DNA of 64,000 nt from Sweltsa coloradensis (taxonomy: Eukaryota; Arthropoda; Insecta; Plecoptera; Chloroperlidae), in assembly GCA_024449915.1 (NCBI GenBank), contig JAMZAV010000309.1:1-64000 (forward strand), read 5' to 3'. Position numbers and translations under genes: made by a program. Shown here one piece after another: positions 39,601-53,500 of the stretch. The stretch's first letter is position 1, and each line of letters opens with the position of its first letter. A model generated the notes under the pieces. The model saw nothing but the letters and a program-made list of their open reading frames with translations. It made no database searches and was not told the origin of the DNA.

Positions 39601-39897
39601 ATGATGTTAAAGAGAGAGATGAGTGTTGGGAAGAAGTAGAAGCAGAAAGACTATGGGAGGACAGAAGGAAATGGTGTGAGCTGGTGGTAAGAAGCAAGAA
39701 AGAAGAGGACGATATAGATGGAAAAGATGAAATGGAAGATGAAGAAATTGAAGGAGAAGAGAACATGACCGGCCCGGCAAGGCGGCGTTAATAAACTCTG
39801 CGTGCCCTAGAAAATCTGGTGGTTAGCCACCCCCTGACCCGACTTATGCTGGAAGCAGGTGCAAGAAATATATAATATTATTAATATTAGGTATTAC

Positions 39898-39953
<56 letters not shown>

Positions 39954-41528
39954 TCACAAGTTATACTTTCGCGACCCGATATAATTGAAGAGAAATTATA
40001 ACATTGACGGGATGTTTCGTCGTGTCGTGGTGGTGAATAATTTACATTATTCCTTACTTCCCAACGTAGCGTCATCACTGTGGATGACATTTTCAAGGGA
40101 CTGCTGTTATTTCGTTTGAGGGAGAGTTGTACGAGCAAACAAGTGGAGCTCCTATGGGCAGCCCTCTTAGCCCAGTAGTCGCCAATATTTACATGACCCA
40201 TCTCGAGAAGAAAGCTCTTAGCACGGCCGTGATTAAACCAGTTTTCTGGAGACGTTATATAGATGAAATAGTTTGCATTTGGCCAGGCACTGCGGATGAA
40301 TTAAAAGAATTTCACAACCATTTAAATAATATTCAACCAAACATTCAATTCACCATAGAAGTAGAGGTGGATAAACGTTTACCGTTTCTTGATGTGATGT
40401 TTACGAGACTTGACAGCGGAAAGTTGGGCCATGCTGTTTATCGAAAGCCTACCCACACAAACCTCTATCTACAAGCTACTTCACACCACCATCCAGCTCA
40501 AAAGCATTCAGTCATCAATTCTCTCGTTTCCCGGGCAAAACGGTTATCAGATGAGCAAAGATTCCCACAAGAAAAGAAAGCCTTGACTGCTGTTTTGAAG
40601 AGCAATGGCTATAGTGCGGTTAACATCCGGCGAGCTTTCAACAGAACTGAGGTAAACAAAGAATTACTTGAGAAACCTGAAAATCCTCCGAAACTCGCTT
40701 CCCTGCCATATGTGAAATTTACTACTGATCGCATAGCACGTTACCTTGGAAAGCTAGACATCAAGACAGTATTTAAGCCTATAAATAAAATTTCTACCAT
40801 GTTGAGATCGCCAAAAGACCCAGTACATCTAGCCGGAAGTGGAGTTTATAAAATCCCTTGCAAGTGTGGCTGTAGCTATGTAGGCGGACTATGATGTAGG
40901 GTATGTAGGTGTGTAGATTATTTGTGTTGTAGTGGCAACAAGGGTAAAAGAACATAAAAACCATTGTAACAAGGGTCACGTCGAGTTGTCTGCAATTGCT
41001 AAGCATGCCATAGACAATATGGCTGACTCAAGGCATGAGATTCTTTTTGATGAAACAAAAATAATTTGCCAAGAATCTGCTTTCTGGCCTAGACTCATAA
41101 GGGAGTCAATTGAAATTTCAAAAACACCTAACAATATGAATGGAGATGTAGGTGGTTACAAAATACAAACTGAGTGATTCGTGGATTCCTGCCATTAATT
41201 TAATTAATCACCTCTCAGCAGAAAAAATGCGTACAAACCAAGAACTACCACCAGATCAACAACAGTATCTTCATCCACAAGATCAACCTACACCACTACC
41301 ACCACCTCCACAACCACCTCCACAACAACAAATAGAGCCGTCCACCACCATCCTGGCAGTTCCAAGAAGAAGTGAACGTTTGCAACAGAGGCAAACAAAC
41401 GAAAGAACAGCAGTCCCTTGAAAATGTCATCCACAGTGATGACGCTACGTCGGGAAGTAAGGAATAATGTAAATTATTCACCACCACGAAGCGACGAAAC
41501 ATACCGTCAACGTTATAATTTCTCTTCA

Positions 41529-41576
<48 letters not shown>

Positions 41577-44500
41577 CAATCTCCCCAGGTTTTTGACCAG
41601 GTTTTTAAAGTAATGTTTCAATGAAGGCCTACAGCCACAAAAGAGCTACCTATTTATAATTCAATATTTTGATAAAAGTGTTCTTTACATTTCTTTACAC
41701 CTAACCTATTGAATATTGATCTTGTATTTGCATGTTAACCCTTTCAGTACCGGTACTTTATTTTCCTGTACTAATTAGGTGATTTTAAGCTAATAATTCA
41801 AGTTCGTCATTTTTTCTTAAGATTTTCAGTATTTTTGAAATATTTTTTTCATAATTTTAAGGAATTTTTGTATTTTGAATCAAATCTACATTTTAAAGTT
41901 AAAATGTAAATTTAAGTGCATACTTGATTGACTGATTGATTGGATATTGCTTAACATCTCATATTAATGCACTTTGGCTATTTGAGACTATGAGTGATGA
42001 TAGATGAGGATGAAGTATGAACAGAAGGGAGGAGGGGAAACCCGGTACCGGCACATAGCCTACTCCTTTTGAAAAGTACCAAGGGGACCAACGGCTTAAC
42101 GTCCAATCCGAAAGGACGGTGTAACTTTGAGTCATATAGGTTCCTCCACTAACCCGAACTGCCGAGCAGATGTCGAGGAGAACGAAACCATTACACTAGC
42201 TCTCGAACCCTCCATCTGCTCTAACCAGCGGTATACGTGAGTTTCAGGGCAGAGCAGTCACAAGTGACTTAACACTGAATTTTTTCTGTTTTTTTTTGTT
42301 GCATATTTGCATTTTGTGTACCGTACCTCAAATATGCAATACAAGAGATATATCACATTTCCAGGGCAAACCAGAATTTTTTCGTTTTTAGCTGTTTTGC
42401 AGACGTGAATTTTCAATTTTCTATAAAAAAGGTACCGTTTGTACTAGGGATGCCCAACGATATGAAAATCCATTATCGATATCGAAAAAAAATGGCCAAA
42501 CGATATCGATATATATCGATATTTTCCATCCAATTTTTAAATATAGATTCCATGACAGTTCCCACAACATGTGCGTCTTCCCATCGCCACGCCCACTGTA
42601 TGACGCCAGTTCGAACCGTGCCGTGCCGAGTGCACTCTCAGCAGACGACGCGATGTCGACTGGATACTGAAATTACTCAATGCCGAAACCAAATTTTTTC
42701 ATTTTTTACGCGTTTTTAAGGCAATGTTGGTACTTTGAAATATCGCGATGTAGAAAACAAATATCGATATCGAAATTAATTGTGTGTATCGATATATATC
42801 GATATCGATGGGCAACCTTAGTTTGTACCATAGGCCCGAGGGGGAAAAAAAATTGTATTTAAAAAACCTTTTTTATTATTATTTTTAAAAATTTGATGTA
42901 CGCAATTGAGGCCACGGAGACGTAAAGGCTTAATCCCTAGAGTAGCCTACATTATTATGAAGGTATGTACTAGGCCCTACCTATAAAAAGAGAAATATTA
43001 TTTAAAATTCAACTCAAAACGAGACTTTGTCTGTTCCTTTACGAGTGAGTGAGTAAGTGAGTGAGTGAGTGAGTGAGTGAGTGTGTCTGTCTGTCTGACT
43101 GAGTTTGCTCCAGAACTACCGAACCGCTGATCAGATTTTGCTGAAATTTTAAACAGACATCCGAGATCCGTATTTAGGGTAATGTTAACATTTTCAGCAA
43201 AATTCGTTCTGATTTAAACTCACAAGAAATAACACATTTTACTTCATTCGGCGCCCATAGGCTAACAACTAGCTGACGCCCCCTAATTTCAATATGCTGA
43301 AAAAAATGCATGCATTTTAGCTAGAAAAAAAGGAGGTAATTCTCATCAAATTTTATAATTTCACCGGCCCTATCTCATCCGCTGTAGTCACCCAATCAGA
43401 CATTGGCAAGCAGCTTTTTTCTGGCCTTTTCCTTGGTAAAGGTGTAAATGATATCGTAATTTAAACTTAAAAGTATGTAGTTTTCTATGTACAATACAGC
43501 TATCTGCACCATTTTGAGTTATATAATCAATAGTATCGTTGTTTACAATCCACTGTCAAGTCATTGTCGTCACTTACAGTTACAGGTACATCTACCACGG
43601 GCACGACAAGTTGATGGAATACGTCACTTTCCGCATGTTACTTCTTCAATTGAATTATCAGCTGTTATAGTCACGTTCACAGCCATCTCGTTTGCTCCAT
43701 TAGTTTTTTTACACACTCACTAGTATCAATGCTTCTATTACAGTATTTGCTAGTATGTCCACTTCCACTTGCACTACAATCGGAAGTCAAATTGGCAGAA
43801 GTAAAAAACGAATTAATTTTTGGATTTTTTAAAACTCTGTCTCACAACAATCAGTTTTGTCTTTTGCCAGGAGCGGATCCAGGGGAGGCAGTGGGCGTGC
43901 GCCCCCCCCTCACCAAACAAAACAATAATACAAATACATACTAAAACATAAACACGCGTACCTTTTGCTTTACTCCTTTGCATAGGTTTTGGCTGCACGG
44001 GTCTACACTGTAGACCCCCAAACACACACCCGCCGACCCCCCGGACGGTTTTATTAGCTTTACTTTTTGAAATTTATTTTTCTGACACCCTACAGTAAGT
44101 AGTGAATGAAAAAGTTAACCTTGTTCGTTACAAACGGTTTTTTAATTCAAGAGCCACCGCAGAAGATCGCTTAACTGGTCTTGCACTTATGAACGTCCTT
44201 AGAGATATTGACGTGTGTTGAATGTGTAATAAATAGATTTGGTGGGCGAAAAAAACCCAGAAAAATTGACTATCATTTGATATGTGGTGTTTTTTGGAAA
44301 GTAAAGAAATTGAAAAAAATGAGTCAATTACCCCCATAAACCCACCGTGCCCCCCCCCCTCACCGGAATCCTGGATCTGCCCTTGTCTTTTGCTCGCTTT
44401 TGGACTTGCGCGCCACTTAGTTTTTTAGAACACATTTTTTTTCGTTTGACACACGACACACGCACTAATTTTCTACCACAGCTAAGAATAACATGATCTA

Positions 44501-47500
44501 AACACTGCAGCCGCACAAATGTAACTATACTAGGAAAACGCTTAAGTTCCGCCGCGTTGTTGGATGAGCATAATTGGTGCATTGAGCTGCCATGTGTGTG
44601 TTATGCGGATTTTCTGTTGTTCTGTGAAAAAATTATTACTAAGTTGAAGATTTTTTTTAGTCGTACTAATTTAAAAAAAAGAAACAATCGAAAAATTGCG
44701 ATTTTCATAAGAAATAATTATTCGATTGCGCTCAAATTTCACACGAATATATAAATTCATAAAATTAAGGTTCTGTGAAAAAATTATTACAATAGAATAA
44801 AGCATGTAGGTGTTATAAGTAAAAAATATGTTTTAAAAAAGAAAAAACCCACAAAATTTCTATTTTCATGAAAAATAATTTTTTGATTGCGCTCAAATTT
44901 CACACGGATATCTTAATTCATAAAATTAAGGTTCTGTGAAAAAATCATTAAAATCGGATTAAGCATGTAGGTGTTATAAGTAAAATAAATTTTCAAAAAA
45001 TCGAAAAAAAATCGTAAAATTGCGATTTTCATAAGAAATAATTTTTTGATTGCGCTCAAAAACGTGGCAGTTCTAAGTTCAGAGATTTCGAAGGCCTCCA
45101 TAAAATTTAATCGCAAACGGAGTATCGGTATAGCCGGAATCGTGCTGACAAACACACAAAAATACAGAAAAATAAAGAAAGAAGGAAAAAAAAAACATTC
45201 CGGATTTTTTTCTCCAGTGTAATGAAATGGAATCTTCGCTACGCTCGCTACGCTCATCCAAAAAGAAACACCCTACCTCCACATAGGCCTACAGAAAAGT
45301 GCAAAAATGTCTCTCGACGTATTCATTCTTCATTTCCTGGAAACACTGAGCTTAGGTAAAGGTTGAGTCCTAAATGTAAACTTTTATGCCGTGCGTGCCT
45401 TACAATAGGATTTTAAACCCCTAGTCAAAGGCCACATTTAGATGCATTGAAATGCTGGCTTGTTTCAAATTGCACTTTGTCGCTCTTTAATCCTTTTCAG
45501 TGAGGCTAGAGAGGGCAATCATACAGATGTCCCTTCTTAGAACAACAGCATTGGCAACTTGTGCGATGCATGCATGCATTGCTTAATTTAATTTGAATTT
45601 TGGAACCCTTTTTGATTACTTTCGGTGGATATATGAGATTTAAAAAAAAGAAAATTTAGGAGTTTGACGCCACGGCCCTCGGCGCCTTATGCTCCAGCCT
45701 AGTTAGCCTATGCCTTAATACGGCCCTGCCAGTGATGTCAATTGCTTACATTTTCTGCATATAAAATAATCATGGTTGTGGCCGCAGCCTGGGCAACAAA
45801 CAATTCTGAAAGAAACTACTAGGTTAACGCAAAGTTGTTGTTGTTAGATGAGTGAGCGAGCCATGTGTTGAGTACCCGGGAACATTTGCATCCCTTGCCT
45901 AATAGGGGAACATTTGCATGTTGTCTAGATCCAGCCTTAGGTAGGGCGTAGGGGGAGGAAAAGTAATGTTCCACTTCCTGGGTAGGCCATACTCAACACA
46001 TGCATCCGTCACTCTTCTAACAAAGACTAAATGGCATTTTCCTAGTTACTGGAATACTTTTCACCTAGATCACCAACCACTTGCTTCTCAACATCTTGTA
46101 AATTGATAGTAACAAGCATAGGTAAAAGATGGTGGTTTGACAATTTAAAAAATATATAAATTTGTATATTTAGGGACAGTCACATAACTGATTTTCAGAG
46201 GAGGATACTACATTGAGAGCAGACCAAGCCAACCCTGTAGGTGCCAACACCATCGACGAGCAAACAATGACCAACTAGAAACCGGCATATTTCAGTAGGG
46301 AATACCGATCATTCAAGCTGGACACGATTCCACCCGCGGACAGCACCAGAATCAACAAAGCTAATTGGGAACAACCCTACTTTATTATGTTCCTTTGTTA
46401 CCATTTACACACACCTAAGCCAAGAACTGATGGACTTAAGTCCACATCAGAAGTTGCAAAACTTTTGCCTAAAGCGGGAATCGAACCCGGGACCTTCTGC
46501 GCTGGAAGCAGAGCCTCTAGCCACAAGAGCAACGAGCCACACAAGCAAGATTGAATATATAAAAATGTATTTTAGTTAAAATGCTGTTACTTACCTCTTG
46601 TTTAAGATTTGCAACACAGGGATCACTGTAGAAATAAACTCTTACATGCAGAGCGGCTGTTAACTTACAAAGGCACTTCACAACAAGGGAGTACACACGC
46701 TTACTGTTTCCCGTTCGGGTAAGATCTATGTAGCCTAGGAAACTTTTTACAATTGAAGGCCTTTGAAGAAACACTTCGGCAGGAAAATCTTGAAGAACCA
46801 CATCATTAAAAAAGTGACAAGAGTGAAGAATGAGAGCTGGGTCTTGTATGTTTTTTAGCGATTCCTCCACTGCCGCTAGAACATGCCGATCTGTGGCGAC
46901 TAGTGGTTGCCACGGAAGAAGCAAGTGTGGAAAACAGCTCGGGTACTCAGAAGTAGCATGCACTTCACTGTTGTTACTGAAGTAACCTTGCACATGGTGT
47001 TGTTCTATAATAGGAAAATCAAAACTCTGCTGACTTAACAGAGTGCGGTCTGTAGTTACATCTCCTTGGTCAGATGTAGGTTGAGTGACAACAGTTCTGG
47101 CACTTTGTGACGAAGAATCCTTTGTAGTTGTAGGTGAATAGGAATTAGTATTGTCTTCAATGTGCCATTGTTGTTTGAAGGCATCCACAGATAATGCACC
47201 TCTTATTATACTTATGACATTATCGACAAGAGGGAGCAATTCAGACTCCATGTTTGACCGAATCGATTGCAAAACAGGCAACATAGTTTCTTGTAGTGAA
47301 GCACTCTGTCCACTGCCAACCTGCTAATGAGATAAATTTTGTCAGATAATTTGATGAAACAATGAGTAAAATAAATATGCTTCATGATATTAGATTAGGC
47401 CTACAGCTCAATGCTATTGAAACTGGAAATGTTATAAACTAAAATCATCAATATAAAAAAGATCCAACTCTCCTTGTGATTGAGACTGAGTCTGAATCTT

Positions 47501-50500
47501 AATAACTTTTGAATTGTTGTGCATTATAAGATCTGAATAAATGGCACAATATAGTACTGCAACAAAATATGTCCTGTCTTGAAGTGACCAACCACAGAGG
47601 ACTACAGTGCACAATTTTTTAAATGCAATTTGTAATGTGTGTAAATTGAATTTATAATTTATTTTTAATTTCTATGCAGGTATGAAAAAATTCACAATTT
47701 AATTAGTCAAGAAACACTCCAAAGTGTTCTAGGTGGAATTGATTAGGGCATACAGAGCATGGGGATTAGAATACAGTGTGAGTGTGACAAAACCTACCAT
47801 ACTGTCTTACTGCCGCCAATTTTTCGAATTAATTTGGATAAATAAAATCACCGCCTTCTGAATTTTGTAGCAGTCAACTGCAATCCCACCCATCTTTTAA
47901 AAAAATCAATGTAACGATAATATCAATCACTGTTGCTAATAAAACTTTATCTCCACTAGCCTAGAAATACGGTTTATAGCATTCATTGGTAATATCCATT
48001 ATAATACGTAATTATAAAATAATTTAGTTAATCTAGTAATAATATCCTATGTCTTTTCCATCCTATAATATTAATCCTTGCTAGGTCGCGCGGGATTAGC
48101 ATAGCGTTGGTCTTTTGGGTTCCGGACTACACTAACGACACCGTCCCCATATACTTAGCATTGAGCTAAGGGTCAAAAACCGACAGTGTTTGGCTCGGGC
48201 GCTAAGCGCTCGACTCTGATTCGGGAGGTCCCGGGTTCGAATCCCGTCGAGACCGGCAATCCTGACTGAAGGTTTTTTTTTCGAGGGTTTTCCTCAGTCG
48301 TTAATTCGAATGCAAGGGATTGAGTCCTCTTAAACAGCCCTCGGACATCCCTTCACAATTTCCTATCCGCACATACCTAGTTCACCTGAAGAGGGGCTAA
48401 TTGCACTCTATACAGGTTTCCCACGATAAAAATTAAAATTTTAAGGGTCAAAGTGGGTCGCTTCATGGTTAGCTTCGTAACGTGCATGTGCGCATTGCAT
48501 GCTGGGACTAGCTACTTCTTCTGGGTCGACTGCGGAATCGGCAAGGTGGGTGGAGGATTGCTCCCCACGTTTAAATTACAGTTTTTAGTGGAGAATAGTC
48601 TCTTTGCAGGGCAGAGAGCCTGCCAAGTTAATTAACACAGTGACGCAAGTGTTTTGAGCCATAAAGTTTGGAAATCCGTTCAGTAGTTTTCCCGTAGTGA
48701 GTGAATTAATGTTTCCAGAGTATTAGGTCGGGCATTGAACGTAGTTAGCAGTATCGCATCGTGGATTCGAAAACCGACGCGGTTGCAATAACAGTGATAC
48801 CAGGAAGTATAGCCGTATGAGAGCGGATCTAACAGAAAGGTTTTGTAATTCTGAATACGTGGATCTAAGCACCGATCCGATCGAAGTTATAGTTTGCGAA
48901 TTAGAGGACTTTAGAGAATTCGTGTCAAATAGCGTGGGGAAGAGTTTGGAACTGTGTGGATGGTCTTAGTGACCAAATTAGTGTTTGAAACTGCGTCAGG
49001 ACACCTCGAACAAGTGTGTAGGAACCATATCCTATGCTGGAATAATAGCAATCGTCGCGATAGCGAGAATTTACCGTTTGACCGTATCTATTGTACTTTG
49101 CGCCAAAAGCAGGGAAAGTCAGCCATTTTGTTTTATCGAACCGAGTTCGATCTGCGAGTTGTGTACGAAGTCGTACGTCGTCACCACCTACAGAGGGACA
49201 CCCGTACCGAGTGCAGGCGAGATAGTCGCCGTTGCGATATTTGATTTTGCACCGAATATAAAGAACAGTTCGTGGACTTTGGAAGTGAGTTGGGATCCAT
49301 TGTGGACCGTGCTAGTGGTTGATTATTGTTTCGAGTTGGAGTTTTACGTATTGGAAGGACTTGGTGTGAAGGTAGTCTTTTACGCGTTTTACGGCCATCC
49401 TAGTGGCTAGAACAGTAACTAGTGAGTTTGGGTGCGAGTGGAGCACATATTCAGTCAGGAGTGACCGCACGAGGTGAACGCTGTTGGAGTGAGCGATCTC
49501 ACGCGAACCAGAGAACTTGAGAGAGAGCAACAACACGTCTGATTTGAGACAGTGGATTGTGTTGTGCAAGTAAGTCGAGGCACTATTGAACTGGACGAGT
49601 TTAGATTTTGGAGCGGACAATCATAGAGCGCGGTGACGTAAGCACGGGGTGGTGATGAATGCAAGGTCATCATTACGAAGATAACTTTTGCGATATCGGA
49701 GTAGTATAAACAGTTCGAGAAAAGTGGAACCCAGCGTAGCAGCTAATCCGACGAATCCTGAGGGGCAATTCAGTTCATGGGCTTTGGTGACCGTACCAGG
49801 TCAGAGGGCTACATTTCGTAGATGCTGTCCGAGCATATCTCCAGTTTGAATCCGGGCGAGCTTATGGGCGAGTGAGATCCTCCCTATCCCAAATTCCAGT
49901 GTCGGTCGCTGGAGGGTCTTGTCCATTCCTCGTCAACCAAAGGACCAAGCTGTACCTGTACATCTACGATGAGTACTTTGATCTTTGATCAAAACCATTT
50001 ATTATATAAAAATACTTTGTAACTTTTAAATATTTGATAGATATTTTCTTTTATTTAAAACCATGTCAATCTTGAATTAGTCGTTTCTGATCAGAGGTAG
50101 GTATTTACTTGTTCTTCATTTACCATACGTGTCCTAATATAACGTATGATGATTGTTTGATCAGCATTTGGAGTGTTCTTTTCAGTTATTAAAAACCTGT
50201 ACTTCCTTGCATCTAGTATAATATTTCAGCCAACTAACCTGCAATTTTCATTTAAAAAAATCAAACAATAGATACTTTCCTACATTTTCTTATTATTACA
50301 TAAGCAAGGTGACCCTAGAATAATCTCATTATTTACACAAAAGTCCTATTTTAATAATTATTTAAATTAAAGAAACCAGTATAAATTACTGCAAAATTAA
50401 ATTTAGAGTATAAATTGGTTGTAAATAGTAATAATAGTTTTCCAGTATAATTTTCTCATCGATCTCCGACTGTAGCTAAGCCGAGGCATTTTGAGCAATT

Positions 50501-53500
50501 AGATCTTGCCAGACTAATTGGATTTTTCGAAAGTATAGTTTTTTCTTTTGAGCGCGAAAACTTGAAATATTTTAAAAATAATAATTTTCAAAGCGAGTTG
50601 CAGACCCGTTATCCCACAACAGAAATTTAAAACTCCCACTTATTTCAGTGAATGCCTTTGGTTTCTTGGGGGCAAGACCCTAATTGAACAGTGACATCAA
50701 TGATAATATATTATATATACTACTATATATATTTAGTTACATTATTATTGCATCCAACATTTTCTGGAATTATAGTATTCTGTTGTTGGGTAATGCAAAA
50801 AAAATTAATAAATTAATAAATAAATAAATAAATAAATAAATAGATAAAATAAATAAAAAATAAATAATAATATCCTAGACTCTCAGTGTGGTGGCTAGAG
50901 GAGTGCCAATTTGAAGCTATCTTGCAAGCTTTCTTGAAAGGGGAAAACAGCCATCTAAATGTATCGTACCAGATGTTACCAAGCGGTGGGCAAACACTTT
51001 AATTAGATTATACTAAAAACAGATCTTATTTCATTTAGCCGATGCAAGTAAACTCAAATAAACACACTCAAATAATCCACTGTATCTTAGTTATTTCAAC
51101 TAGCTGAAGTATCTATGTGGCAGTGAAATAATTTTCCCCCTTCAAGTTAAGGCTTCTAATCGGCACGCATGGCGCTCAAGGTGGAAGATAGGAGTCTTGA
51201 GCGTCTGGCGCTTTGCTACAAAAAGCTCATTTATGTCATTGAGTGGCATTATGTAGCATTTCTCTGCCTAATACATCTGGAATGATGGCCATCTAGTTAC
51301 TTCCTAGGAAAACATGAATAGTTAAAATAGCATTGAAAAATATCCAATGCGACGAAACTTTCATATTATTTCCGATTAAGTTACAGGTACCTATACCCTA
51401 AGATTGAATTACTAGGCCCCTATTATTAAAAAAAAAGTATTATCTTTATTCTAGTCGATCCTATCTGTATAGGCCTAAATTACTTAGGGATGCACACGAT
51501 AATTGATATTATTGATCGATAATCAATAATGGATATAATTTTGATATTGATACCGTAACCAAAATTCATTATCGATTATCGAAATATCAAATAATTCGTC
51601 AATAGTGCTTTTGAACCAAACTCTAAAAGACGGAGATTATCTCACATTGTGTCATGCACTGGCTGGGCTGATGGTGCCACACTCGAGATTGACCATCATT
51701 CCCATCAGTCGATAACAGAAGCCAAACAAATCACGACCTTACTTTCATAAGGTTCTAAGTACCACTTTTATCATTTTTGAGTTGTTGGTATGGTAAGGTT
51801 CCATATTTCAAGCAGTTTATTTTAAAGTAACGTCCAGCGCATTCTGTTGAAAATTATATGAACTAGTCCCACTTGAACAAGGTTCTAAGTCCAAAAAGTA
51901 GAAAATCTCAATTGCATAGGATTCTATGTCCAGCAAATTTATGTAACGCTTTGTGCTATGGGCTAGTTATCATTACACCTGTCAATAGCATTCATCAAAA
52001 GATAAATATTGTCCAATAAAATCTCTTTAAGTTGACATCCTAGACTGTTAAGACTGTTTTGTTCATGTTGTTTTTTCAGAAGGCCTGGGATCATACTTGG
52101 GGAATGAACATTCTAAAAGAACGAGTTCCGGGGAACGAGTCCCATTTTCCCGGAACTTTTGATCCCTTTCAGTGCTGAGGAACTTTTAAGTCATCAAGTT
52201 CATATTTTCAAGGAATTTTTTAGAAAGTTCCTTTAAACGTTCCAGTTACAATTGAGTAGTAAATTTTGTAGTTAGCACCACTTTTCAGTATTCGTTAGCA
52301 AACAACTTTGCCATTAGGCCTATACTTATAATTTATAATTTTCATATCATATGTTTCATCATGATTCATGACCATACCGATTACCGTGCTCTTTGACAGC
52401 CGTACGCATGCTTGCAAGTTGCACGTCAGTTACTCTGCAGTCGTATTAAACAAACTTAAAAATAAAAAGGAACTTTTTAGAGGTAAGGGTGTAAAAAGGA
52501 ACTTGAACTTTATAAAAGTTCTTTCTTTTGAAACTGGTGAACTGAATCTTTTAAAAGTTCCTTTTCAAAATTCGGCAAAAATATTAGAAAAAAACGCATT
52601 TTACGGATTCTAATTTTGTATAATAATGCTTTCTTAGTACACAATATTAGCTATTATTTACTACAATTATTATTTAGAAATTAAAAAAGTCCGCGCCCCA
52701 ACCGGGATTCGAACCACGGGTCTCCCGCATTCCAGGCAGGCGTCTTAAAGGGGTATTTAAATGCTATACTCAAAAAATATGTTCCATTCAGGCTAACTAG
52801 TAATGAATTTAGCAATTAACAGAAAAATTATTGGGACCACCATGACCTCCCAAAAAATTGTCAAACATGACATTATTCGAGCTAGGTCTCATCGGCAAAA
52901 ATCTCCCATAAGAAATAACATGGGGACGATCTTTATGCCCCGTGACCTTGGAGGATTTTGATACCAAAAAATATTGGCCATTATTGACGTACTTGACAGC
53001 CTTTTCTGTAAATTCTCTATATTTTGTTTTGTAATTTGGGCAAGTAGTTCGGTCAAAATATGCTGATTACCAAGATGGGGTGTGATTTTGGAATGCATAT
53101 TTTTGCGTGTTTGAGGGTATATTTGGGCACAGTTTCAAGACACGATGTTATAAAGGGGCATTTTAGATTGGTTCTATGCTCTAGTATCTATGTGGACCAA
53201 AAAAGAAGCAGGTTAAAGCCGATTTAGGAAATTTTCCAAAACACCAATTTTCGCCAATTTCTGGATCAAAAAAATTAAAAAATTCGTGTTAAATCACAGT
53301 TACAAGATATAATTTTTAAACGGTCATTTAAGTGTAGTATTGTGCTATAGATCACGTGGTAAAAAATAATTTTTGGGGTTTTTAGCCCCTTTAACCACTA
53401 GACCATCAGGACGGGTACATTTTAATCTCTGAATTGTGGTTGCATTATACATCTGAATGGATGGACAAAAAGGAACTTTTAAAAGATTCAGTTCACCAAT

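Noticed and set aside
41440..41530. Second hammerhead motif in the Penelope-like flanks
   Set aside because: GAAAC is present but the CTGATGA core is altered and no helix II forms convincingly.
43487..43723. 78-codon plus-strand frame
   Set aside because: No donor or acceptor fits and no motif is present.
48183..48257. Possible tRNA(Gln) gene
   Set aside because: T arm and anticodon arm look right but the acceptor stem does not pair and SINE-like sequence follows.
48985..49410. 141-codon plus-strand frame
   Set aside because: It lies in the unexplained GC-richer block; overlapping frames of similar length and no family signature make a gene unlikely.
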